DNA from: Dromiciops gliroides
Lineage: Eukaryota > Chordata > Mammalia > Microbiotheria > Microbiotheriidae
DNA: 64,000 bases
Assembly: GCF_019393635.1 (NCBI RefSeq)
Contig: NC_057862.1
Span: 265,188,441 to 265,252,440, forward strand
Direction: 5' to 3'
A program made the position numbers and the translations under genes. Positions 11,045 through 21,266 of the stretch are shown piece after piece (position 1 is the first letter of the stretch; every line of letters starts with the position of its first letter). The notes beneath the pieces were generated by a model. That model was not told the origin of the DNA, searched no databases, and saw only the letters and a list, made by a program, of their open reading frames with translations.

Positions 11045-11965
11045 CACCTGAAAAAAAGGGAATGGCTGAACAAGTTGTGGCACATGAATGTATTGTAATA
11101 CTATTGTGCTATAAGAAATGATGAGTATTACAAAACAGAGAACAAAAGAAAAGCAACAAGGAAGCAAAGAAAAGCTGGCAGATTTTAAAAGTGTGTAGTA
11201 TTTTCTTGAAGTATGTTTCCTTGAAATGGAAATCTATTGTTTTATATTGAATTCTCTCTTATGTTCTGCTTATGTACATGGAAACTTTTTTTTTTTCTGT
11301 TCTCATTTTCTATTTAAGTTTAACATTTGGGGGCAGCTAGGTGGCGCAGTGGATAAAGCATGGGGCCTGGAGGCGGGAGGACCTGAGTTCAAATCCAGCC
11401 TCAGACACTTAACACTTGCTAACTGTGTGACCCTAGGCAAGTCACCTAACCCCAATTGCCTTACCAAAAAAAAATTTAAAAACTTAAAAAAAAAAAGAAA
11501 TGATGAGCATACAGATTTAGAAAAACCTGGAAAGACTTACATGAACTGATGCTGAGTAAAGTGAGTAGAACAGGAGAAAACAGCAATATTATACAAAGAT
11601 CAAATATGATAGACTTAGCACTTTTTGCAATACAATGATACAAAACAATTCCCAAAGACTCATGATGGAAAATGCTATCCATCCACATCTAGAGAAAGAA
11701 CCATGGAGTTTGAATGCAGATGGAGGCATACTGTGTTCACTTTTTTTTTCTTTCTTGTGCTTTTTTTTCCTTTTGTTCTGATACTTCTTTCACAACATGA
11801 TTAATGTGGAAACAAGTTTAACATGATTGTACATGTATAACCTATATCAGATTGCTTGCTGTTTTGGAAAGGGGAGGGAGAAAAATTTGGAATTCAAAAT
11901 CTTACAAAAATGCATGTTGAAAACTATCTTTTCATGTCATTGAAAAAAATAAAATATTATTAAGG
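11045..11965 (+). mobile_element. L1 3' end, interrupted
   Basis: GGAATGGCTGAACAAGTTGTGG at the left, and from 11492 the terminal ORF2 and 3'-UTR through AATAAAATATT near 11955. Bases 11125-11330 are not L1-like. Confidence 0.8.
11330..11475 (+). mobile_element. WSINE1-like SINE
   Basis: Complete head and CORE; tail of A with T interruptions. No clear target duplication. Confidence 0.9.
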
Positions 11966-13052
11966 GAGAAGAAGTGAGACTTGAACCCAGGTCTTCCTAG
12001 TTCTTTATCCAACATAATATTGGGGTTTTCTTTCTTTTTTTTTTATTCTATCCACAATGTCAAACTGCCTCCAGTACTTTCAATTGTGCATGAGCATTTG
12101 AAACTCTGTGCACCAAGTGTCTACAGTAACAATTATACCCCACCTCTTTGTTTCTACTAGGATACTGGAGAACTGGGGAGGTGTGGACTAACTCTGACAC
12201 TCTCACAATACTTGACAAGACTTTCAACAGCAAGTAAATAACAGTGCACACCTTGGATAGCTTGGGTTAACTTTTCCCCAAGTAGATTGATTTGGGACCC
12301 AGCTGTGGACCCAAAAAAAACTTGCACAAAGATAGTAAAAACATTAAAAAGTTTTTAGGACTTTGGTAGGTTTGCTCCAAAGACCCCAGGGAACTATTCA
12401 GGTTATGACTTTTATATTTTTAATCTTTCTCAACTAATTTTAATGACCTGAGGGCATTAGAATTTTTTTTTTAAGTAAAAAACCCTCAAGCTCTGAGTAA
12501 TCCATTGAATCCAAGGCAGAAGGGAACTGTAATTCCACACTTTTCAGACTGAGCCCTGGCCAGAGTTCTATCTCACCCTTTGGTTTCCCCAGGCTAGATG
12601 AGGTAACTCAGAGTGAGGTTGGGTCTCACAGAGCCTTCCCAGATCTGACTCCTTAGTATGAGGGAGATCGAGTGAAGAAACAGTTCCCAACAGTTATAGG
12701 TGGTTGCCACAGAAGAAGGAGACAGGTGGAGTACTTTCTGGTGCTCAGATTCCCCCTTCCTTCTTTCCCAAATTTTAATCCCACTTATCTCATAGACAAC
12801 ACTGCCAATCTGGCTGGCAGATGGCCAAAGCAGAGGTGACTCTTCTGTGAAATTCAACCCCTTCATGCTAGGGTGGGAAACTGGGGACATTTAGAGTTTC
12901 TCTTTAATACCAATACTAGAAACTCTAGGATACCTAGCTCAGGGCAGGGCACCCAGGATAGTGGGAAGAGACTAGAGACTGAACCCCAGGACACTAGGCT
13001 CCTGGCTTGGACCAGCCTGGACTAATTCAGGCTCCTCGTCTATCCATTATAC
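11966..13052. other. No recognised feature
   Basis: Starts with a short MIR-like scrap (GACTTGAACCCAGGTCTTCC). A 63-codon and a 98-codon minus-strand frame (12060-12251, 12594-12890) have no family match I can name and no splice context. Free of young SINEs. Confidence 0.4.
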
Positions 13053-13430
13053 TGTCACCACAAAACTGGGTCCTTTTTCAAAGAATTACTAGCACACACA
13101 ATCCAATCCAAATTTAAGTAAAAGTTTTTATTATTCAGCACACAGAGGTATGGCTGGGAGAAGTCTAAACTTCAACTCCCCGAACAAAGAAGAAGGTGAT
13201 AGTTTTATAGAGAGAAGCGGGTAAGGGGAGAGACTTAGGACTGAAAAGTTACAGCTGTTTGAGGAATGATATTTGGGTAATGGGATACATGAATAATAAA
13301 AATTCTACATTTCTAACTTGAGATTATTGCCACTACCTGGTCCTAATCACATAGCAAACATGACTGGCTCCCAACTAAGGTCATGCTATAAATTTCAAGG
13401 TATACAGCTTTTGGGGTATCCTTGACATGT
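13053..13430 (-). mobile_element. Probable LTR of an endogenous retrovirus
   Basis: On the minus strand a TATAAAA near 13210 is followed by AATAAA near 13122 and a GGTGACA end at 13053, the expected order for U3-R-U5. The other end is uncertain (13427 or as far as about 13660). Old and broken. Confidence 0.4.
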
Positions 13431-14450
13431 CTGCTTTGTTATCTGTTTGACTAACCACTATCTGGTTAATTAACTACTTTGCTTTTCCAAAGAAAGAATA
13501 ATCTCTAACTAACCCCAGCAAGTCGATCAACCAAATTTCTCCATGGTCAGTGTCCCCCTCAGGGTCAGAGTATCCCTAACTGGTCCCAGGCCTATTAGGC
13601 TGCTAGTACAATACTATTGTTATTATATCTTGACTGGTCTTTTCAAATCTTTTCCTTGACAAAGTAACATTCATATCTATCTATCTAATCAGCAAAATGT
13701 TTTCTTTTTTCCCATCCCACCTTTAAGTTTAATAGGTATTTACTAACATTTTCTCCATCACTTTCTTAAATAATCAGCAAAATCAATTAAGCCCTGATTT
13801 ACAGGAGTTGCCAATTTCTCACATTGAGAATTTAACATTCTTTCAGTGTGAGCAGGCTCCAGCACACCCCTTCTGAGAGAAAATAAAATATCTACCTCCC
13901 AGTTACAAGGAGGATAAAATTTTGCCTTTATCTTGCACCAAGGAGAGGAAATAAAAATTATTGCTCCCTGTTCTTGGCTGAGAAAATATGAGTCATGCTA
14001 TGGGGGATTACGAGTGGCAGAAAGAGGGAAAGAAATGGTACCAATGTCTTTATTTCCTCTTTAAGCAGCCCTTGGTGGCTGGGGATTTGTATGCATATTT
14101 AGGATTATGATTTTTATTTCCTTTTAATTTTCTTTCTAAAAAAATTATTGGTAGCATTTTGAACTGTATGCTTATATTGTGAGATTGGAATCAGCATTCT
14201 TGAAGGTTTCATGCAGTTATTAACTTGAGGAAGATTCAAGGAAGGGGAGTTAAATTAAAACAGTGAGAAAACTCCTCAGTGTACCTGGTGCCTTTGTGTC
14301 ATGAAAGATCCCTGATACAAAAGTTACCTTCCTGATGCATATATTTCTCTTCACCATCCTTTTTCTTATAGATACCCACTGCCCACTGATAGGATAAAGT
14401 ATAAGCTTCTTAATTTTTCATTCAAGGCCTTTCACAATCAAGTTACAATC
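13431..14450. other. No recognised feature
   Basis: AT-rich, possibly retroviral or unique. No repeat body, splice context or long frame recognised. Confidence 0.4.
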
Positions 14451-14597
14451 AGGGGGAGCTAGGTGGTACAGTGGATAAAGCACCAGCCCTGTATTCAAGA
14501 GGACCTGAGTTCAAATCTAGACTCAGACACCTGACATGTACTAGCTGTGTGACCCTGGGCAACTCACTTAACCCTCACTGCCCCACAAACAAACAAA
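14451..14597 (+). mobile_element. WSINE1-like SINE
   Basis: CAATCAAGTTACAA occurs on both flanks. Confidence 0.92.
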
Positions 14598-14867
14598 AAC
14601 AATCAAGTTACAACCTGAGTTGACTTTAATTGAATTAGCCTGAGTGGGGAAAAAAAGGTCTTCTTCCTGGGATTAAATGCCCATCTAATGCTTTTTTTCA
14701 CTAGATTTTGAGGGATAGGAGCTTTGATGAGGAGGAAGAGTTTTGTATAACTTTCAGAGAGCTTTTGTATTCTATTTGGGGGGGGAGGAAGATTAAGGGA
14801 CACATTTAAATTGTATGTAGTGAGTGGGTCTTTCCATTACCTCAGCAAAAACAGGTGTGAAGTTGTG

Positions 14868-14985
14868 CTGTAATAGAAACAGCACTAAATACTGTCAGGA
14901 GACCTGCCTTCAAATCTGAATTTTGTTACTAAATCTTTGAGTTCAGACAAGTTATTTATCCCTTTGGGCCTCATTTTCATTAAAT
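14868..14985 (+). mobile_element. MIR fragment
   Basis: GTAATAGAAACAGCACTAAA, TCAGGAGACCTGCC and GGGCCTCATTTTCATT follow the MIR order at high divergence. Confidence 0.65.
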
Positions 14986-15594
14986 TAGCAGGGTTAATAA
15001 AAATGTTTATTAATTTTTAAAAATTAGCAGGGTTAAATTAGATAATATCAGCTAGCAGATTTAAGCACCATTGCTTAGGAAATCTCCATAACTGGCTTGG
15101 AAACTGGAAAGTTGATCTACTGGAAGGAACAGTAAACAAATTGTTTTCCTACCTATCTCTCAGAGAAAACATAACAGAGAAAGTCATTTTCATAAGCCTC
15201 TCCTACCAGAAGAAACAGATCAGAGACATACAGAAAAACATAGTACCAGTTTATTTGTTCCATGAACAAGCAGGCATGTACATGCAGATTCAAAGACTTC
15301 TCTGCTCACTGGTTAGAGCTTAGTTTAGGTCTCTATTAAATCAAACAGATACAGATTGATTAACTTTTGCTTTTCCTAGCTCATTAGTATAGGGTATTAT
15401 AAGTTCCATTAGCATAATATAAATCAGTTTGAAGCAAACACTATAACAAAAACATATTAAATGAATTTGATAGTTCAAACTTGAGAACAGACAATATGAC
15501 AAGAGCAATGGGGTTGTTATGACAAGGATACCCAGATATTTTTAAAGAATGGCTCCAGCAGATAAAGGTATTCCTTAGAAAGTCATAAAATTGG

Positions 15595-15749
15595 CGGTGG
15601 GGGGGGGGCAGGTAGGTGGCACAGTGGATAGAGCACCTGCCCTGGAGTCAGGAGGAACTGACTTCAGACATTTGACACATACTACCTGTGTGACCCTGGG
15701 CAAGTCACTTAACCCCAATTGCCTCACCAAAAAAATTTTTTTTTAAAAG
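15595..15749 (+). mobile_element. WSINE1-like SINE
   Basis: CATAAAATT on both flanks; a G-run precedes the head, and the A-tail carries a T-run. Confidence 0.88.
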
Positions 15750-16048
15750 CCATAAAATTTACCAATTATCCTGGGGAAAGAAGACAGTATATAGGGGCTT
15801 ATCTGCTAGCTATAAACTTCCCAGACATTTGAAGAGATAAACAATATGTAACACCCAAATAACTCTGGGGTTTGCCTGACACCCACCTGTATATTGCCTA
15901 GGTTCAGTTTGGAGTTCAGTTGGAGGACATTTTGATCTTATTAATCCAAGGTTTCACAAAATTTTTTTGGATAATAAGGCAGCTCCATCAAATTCAGGTG
16001 GTTTGTATATTCATTATAATAGAACCATTCTCCAAATCTACCCTAGAG

Positions 16049-16206
16049 AGGCAGCTAGGTGGCGCAGTGGATAGAACACCAGCCCTGGAGTCAGGAGGAC
16101 CTGAGTTCAAATGTGACCTCAGACACTTAACACTTGCTAGCTGTGTGACCCTGGGCAAGTCACTTAACCCCACTTACCCCACCAAAAAAAAAAAAGAGAG
16201 AGAGAT
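16049..16206 (+). mobile_element. WSINE1-like SINE
   Basis: Flanked by CAAATCTACCCTAGA at 16033-16047 and 16207-16221. Confidence 0.94.
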
Positions 16207-16435
16207 CAAATCTACCCTAGAAACAAAACCCAAGTACTGTTAACAACTGACAAACAGGTTAAAGACACAGAGATATTGATTCAGGGATGCATGTATCTGT
16301 TTGAGTGGATAAACCCTTTGACACAGAATTTCAAAGGGAAAATGTTTCCCAGAAGCAGATAACTTTATGAATTAGGCAGTTATACCCAAGATGACAGAAT
16401 TATAAATCTTCAACATACATTAACAGAATGTTAGG

Positions 16436-16583
16436 GCAGCTAGGTGGTGCAGTGGATAAAGCACCAACCCTGGATTCAGGAGTACCTGAGTTCAAACCCA
16501 GCCTCAGACACTTGACACTAGCTGTGTGACCCTGGGCGAGTCACTTAACCCCCATTGCCCCCGCAAAAAAAAAAAAAAAAAAA
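16436..16583 (+). mobile_element. WSINE1-like SINE
   Basis: AACAGAATGTT flanks both sides; the (A)n tail is over 20 bases. Confidence 0.93.
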
Positions 16584-17718
16584 AACAGAATGTTGCACAT
16601 AGGTGTTTGCCCACACCCTTAATATTAGTCAGCACCTGAATTACATTGTGGATTTAAGGAAAGGTCTGAATTAGACTAAACATGAAGAGATATCTGACTG
16701 GGCCATTTGGAATTTGTTGCCAGAAACAGGCTGGGTCACAAAGTTAGTTTTGGAAATTCTGTGTTTTATAATAATTGTGATTGTATTGATTTACTTTACT
16801 TTTACATACAATGCTTCACAATTCTTGTATCTGACTATGAAATGCTTTAAAGAAAACTTAAATTAAGGTTATCTATAGAGAAGTTTGATATGATGTACAA
16901 GAATGTGGTCATTATATGATTTACGTCCAAAGGGGAATTGTCATAAGAGAATTTCTAGCTTCATTTTTGTTGAAATTGAGTATTTGGGAGAACAAAACTG
17001 ACTCCATTTTGTAATATATTCACCATTTTCCTGTGTACAACACCAGCATGAACTGTAGGACCAACTGTATTAGGTAGTTTTCTTCAGTGTCTTTCTTTGC
17101 TTCCCTAATTGGTACAAAATTTAATTGCTGAAAAGGGAAGATTTGTCTCCCTTATCTAGCTCAGCAGGTAGTTCCTTTTGATTTAGTGAAACTAGCTATG
17201 CTAACAAAGACACTTTCCTTATCTATCTCCTGTGTTAAGGGGTACCCTGAACTTGTCTTTTTGAGTTGCCATATTTTCCAGAAACACTGGACCCAGAGCA
17301 TGCAGAGGATCACGAATGTGTCAAGGATGAAGCTCCCCCTAAGTTGACATAATTTGTCATTGGACCCTAAGCTGGACTCCCCATGTGTTCTTGGGACGCA
17401 AGATAGGCACCAGCCAGTCTGTGCCAGATGGGATAATGCTTGTGTAGTTGGGGTCCTTTGTAGATAAGCAGACCCTCCTATCTAGCAGTTCCCAAGGACA
17501 ACAAGGAGGACCAATTTTGTAGGAGATTTTTAATAGAGGAAGAGGATCTCTACAAGTGACCTGAGTCTAAGAAGACAGCTGGAAACTGCTCTGAGATCAT
17601 ACCTGGACCAGAGAGCTACATCAGATGGTATCACAATAATTAGATAGTTCTATGAGATGGGACTTCTCAGACTTAAATGGACATTTTTTCTATGTTTATT
17701 TTTTCTCTTTGCATTGTG

Positions 17719-17835
17719 AGATGGGTGACTTGGCACAGCCCTACCTCACATCCAATTCATTGCAAGTCATGACATCATCTCCAACATGGTGGTCCTCTTC
17801 AAGAACAAAGGACAAACAGCAACCAATATTCCATA
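17719..17835 (+). mobile_element. RTE-tailed SINE, 3' half
   Basis: GAGATGGGTGACTTGGCACA, CCAATTCATTGCAAGTCATG and the tail CCTCTTCAAGAACAAAGGAC are shared with the full copies at 18345 and 58846. Confidence 0.8.
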
Positions 17836-18047
17836 ACAGCAGTCCCAATGGGGATGGAATTGGCCAGCTCCCCTTGGGCAACATAGCTTCTTTCTGCTCT
17901 CCTCCCCTCTCTTCCCCTTCTTTCCCTCTCCTCTCTTGTCCTCTCCATATAGGGAATCATACCCTTACCTGTCTGAGCTTTCCCAAAAAAAGTTTGTTTG
18001 CAGAAACTCCACAAGATGTCTTGAGGTTTACTTGCTAGATTTCTTCT

Positions 18048-18191
18048 TTTGTTTTTTGTTGAGGCAACTGTCACTTAGACTTGCCCAGGGTCACACAGCT
18101 GGTAAGTATCAAGTGTCTGAGGCAGGATTTGAACTCACGTCCTCCTGAATCTAGGGACGGTGCTTTATCCACTGTGCCACCTAGCTGGCCC
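18048..18191 (-). mobile_element. WSINE1-like SINE
   Basis: TGCTAGATTTCTTCT at 18033-18047 and 18192-18206. Confidence 0.92.
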
Positions 18192-18344
18192 TGCTAGATT
18201 TCTTCTAAGGACCACTCCTTAAACCCAAATAACTTGGCTCTCTTAGATTGGCTAACAATACCTCCTAGTCCAGGCCTCATTTGGCCTCTTGACAGCTCAG
18301 AGTGGGTGTAAAGACCCTGAAGGTCTTCCCCTCCATCCTCCATT

Positions 18345-18690
18345 TACCTATTTATTTATTTTATTTTTGATTAGGTAAAAAAGGCATTTCTTTGCCTCAT
18401 TTCTTACTTAGCCTTAATCACTCAGTGGGCAAACTGAGATCTGTTAAAGGCCATAGCTTAAAAGGCCAAGGTATCAGAGTCATCTCCAATCGTCCTGATC
18501 TATATCTTGCTACTGGACCCAGATGGCTCCAGAGGAGAGAGAGTGAAGTTGGTAACCTTGCAAAGCCCTGCCTCACTTAAATCCAATTCATTGCAAGTCA
18601 TGACGTCAAACCCAAACACACCCCACACACCCCCAATGTCATGGTCCTTTTCAAAAATGAAGGGCAAACAACAAGTGAAAAGAATGAGAC
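18345..18690 (+). mobile_element. RTE-tailed SINE, near full length
   Basis: Begins with a short TTTA-rich head, then CATTTCTTTGCCTCATTTCTT, ATCACTCAGTGGG, CCAATCGTCCTGATCTATATC and the RTE-like tail. It aligns along its length with 58846-59165. Confidence 0.8.
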
Positions 18691-19267
18691 TTTTGTCATC
18701 ACCTTGCTCCTTCCCATGGGGAGTGGTCTTATCTTTTTTCCCACCTTTGCTGTCACTCCTCCCATGTCACATTCCCTTCCTTGTATGACCTCCTCCCTTT
18801 TTCCTATTATAAAAATGTAAACTTGTTAAGACCGGGTTCCACATACATATTCATTTCTTGTAATAAGTCTGGTTTTCACAGAAGTCTTATGTCATTGTGA
18901 CACCTGCAGCTAAAAGATATATATTCCCCTTAACAAACATACTTTATTTTTTGTTTAAGGAGCAGCCATCTTTTTTTCTTTGCCTCATGTAATGTATAAA
19001 TACTACTTATTGAATTGTGAAGGGCACACATTCCTGCTATGAGTATATTCCGTATCAGCAGGAAAAGTCATTTCTAAAGCCATGTAACAGTATCCTAGGT
19101 CCTCATTTCTTCACTAACAGTGCCTTTGTTCTGGCATTTACTCAAGTTGGCTTCTATTGAAAACAGTGAAGAGCATCAATTTGCAACCTCAGGAATGATA
19201 AAGTTCATACAACTGAACTGGACCTTGGACTTGGCCTTTAAAAGGGGGAGGAAGAGGAGAAAGGAAG

Positions 19268-19400
19268 GATAAGCAAATAAGCATTTATATAGTGCCTATA
19301 GTGTCAGGCATTATGCTAAGCACTTTTACAAATATCTTATTTGATCCTCACAACAACTCTGGTAGGTACTATTATGATCCCCAATGAAGGGGGAAGCCCA
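19268..19400 (-). mobile_element. MIR fragment
   Basis: GTGTCAGGCATTATGCTAAG and TTTGATCCTCACAACAACTC are the reverse complement of the MIR 3' half. Confidence 0.75.
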
Positions 19401-19559
19401 AGATAATGGTCACACAATGACTGCCAGAATCTCAGGATCATAGAAGCAAAGAATTTTATTGGAGGGTTGGAAGAAACCTCAGTGGCCATCTCATCTAACC
19501 CACACCTGGAAAAGAAACATGACATCTGGCAATCTAGCTTTTGCTTGTTTTTCATGTCC

Positions 19560-19960
19560 ACTTCTTCTTCAAAGTGGGATACACTTTGGAGTTTTCTTGG
19601 TTTGCTATTTCTTTTTCCAACTTATTTTACAGATAAGGAAACTGAAGTAAACAAGGTTAAGAGACTTACTCAGGGGGCAGCTAGGTGGCACAGTGGATAG
19701 AGCACCGGCCCAGGAGTAAGGAGTACCTGGGTTCAAATCCAGCCTCAGACACTTAACACTTACTAGCTGTGTGACCCTGGGCAAGTCACTTAACCCCAAT
19801 TGCCTCACTAAAAAAAAAAAAAATTAAAAAGAAAAATAAATTTAAAAAAGAGACTTACTCAGGGTCACATGGCTAGTGTCTGAGGCCAGATTTTAACTCA
19901 GAAAGAGAAGTTTTCCTGACTCCAGGCCTGGCACGCTATCCTCTGTGCCCAGCTTTTGCT
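19560..19960 (-). mobile_element. CORE-SINE (Mar1-like), split by a SINE
   Basis: GTTTGCTATTTCTTTTTCC, then CAGATAAGGAAACTGAAG and, beyond the SINE, GGGTCACATGGCTAGTGTC. The same order is seen in the element at 31007-31360. Confidence 0.7.
19675..19847 (+). mobile_element. WSINE1-like SINE
   Basis: Perfect 16-bp duplication AAGAGACTTACTCAGG (19659-19674, 19848-19863), preceded by TT as expected for the L1 endonuclease. Confidence 0.95.
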
Positions 19961-20290
19961 TAAAGCCTTCCAATAACTGGAAGCTGATTCCCTCCAAAGG
20001 TGGCTTGATCTACATGGGAAGGCTTTCCTGACATCAAGGATATGTTTTTCTATTTGCAGTTTTGTACCCATTGCTCCTAGTCCTGACATCTGGAGCCAAG
20101 AATAACAAGTCCAATCTTTCTTGCATATTTCAGCCCTTCAAATAATTGAAGGCAGTAATCATGACCTTTCTTCCCCATCCCCTGACCCCATTTTCTTTTC
20201 TCTAAGTTTACCATCCCCTTCAACTGATCTTCATTTAGCATGGATTCAAAGAGAGTTCATTTTGTGTCCCAGTGCCTAGTAGGGCACCTG
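19925..20290 (-). mobile_element. L3/CR1-type LINE 3' region
   Basis: TACCCATTGCTCCTAGTCCT, TCTGGAGCCAAGAATAACAAG, CCTTCAAATAATTGAAG and CCCTTCAACTGATCTTCAT follow the known order of the L3/CR1 3' region in reverse complement. Old. Confidence 0.75.
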
Positions 20291-20859
20291 ACAATAAGGA
20301 GGCTTTTTGATTATTAATTACTTAATTAATAAAAAATAATTAAAAGAATAAATTCTTGTCGATTATTAATTACTTCTAATGAGCTTACTCTTGTACAGTG
20401 CTCCTTTTTTCCCTTGTAAATAAATCTTAGAACAAGAATACTCATGATTTCCAGTAGGCAGACAACAGGGAAAAGAAAAAGAGGCAGTGTTAATCCTAGA
20501 TTTAGTGACAGAAGAATGGAAAGGTAATTAGGTTACAGATGAAACCAATCTCTCATTTCATACTTTCTCTGGAAATTGAGGTAATGAATTCAAGCATTCA
20601 GAGATCAGGAAAGGTTTAGGAGGTACTGGAAAATGAACCCTTGGGACCTAGGATAAAGGTTTCATGGACATTTGGTACCAGAGGAGCTGGTACACAAAAG
20701 AAGCAGATTGAAATCAGGTAGGCCTAAGGCATAGAGATTTATCCCTCACAAGAGCCCTGAGTTTCTTTGGGTTTCCAGGGCCATAAAAGTGGTGTGGCTG
20801 AAGTTCTCCTCCCTTACCCCTCCCCTGGGTGGGGACTCAGTAGATAGTACAATAAATAA
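20291..20859. other. No recognised feature
   Basis: Gene-downstream spacer. GATTATTAATTACTT is repeated near 20308 and 20360. No transposon identified. Confidence 0.45.
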
Positions 20860-20974
20860 GTCAGTGTGTGTTTAGGGTTTATTGGGGACATGACTGATTA
20901 CAAGGAGTCAAGTCCAGCTGACATTTGCCTGTAGATTCAAGGGAAACAGCACAGATGAGGAGGCTTCCCAGAAC
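20860..20974 (-). other. CRIP1: CRIP1 3'-UTR exon and polyadenylation signal
   Basis: After the stop codon, exon 4 runs six more bases and meets a GT donor (exon end 21261). A pyrimidine tract ending in TTACAG precedes a new exon starting at 20974. AATAAA lies at 20883-20878 on the minus strand, so the transcript probably ends near 20860. A 3'-UTR-only fifth exon agrees with what I recall of mammalian CRIP1. The exact cleavage site is inferred. Confidence 0.75.
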
Positions 20975-21266
20975 CTGTAAAGAAAGAGAGAGAGGCATTG
21001 AGGCCTGTCCTGAAACCTGAAATCCCTAAACCCGGGGTACCAAGTCTGCCCTGCCCAAACCCACCCTCTAAACCCTGCGCCTAAACATGTATCTACCCTT
21101 AGTCCACCCCAAACAGCCTTCAGGTCCCCAGCTTGTCCTCTAAACTAGGCCCTCTAAGGCCAGAAATAATAGTAAAGGGCTCAAAGACCTGAATTTAACT
21201 TGTATCTTATTTGCATATTGCCTATTTACTTGGGCAAACTTGGCAGGGGTGAGCTGGTACCTGGGT

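Larger units (their letters stand above)
15780..17718 (+). mobile_element. Endogenous retrovirus remnant, broken
   Basis: The block at about 17490-17718 matches the reverse complement of 41040-41270, which lies inside a provirus with a readable LTR. A purine run ending in TG near 16937 may mark another LTR start. Two SINEs have inserted. No long frame survives, the ends are not defined, and it looks old with many breaks. Confidence 0.5.
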
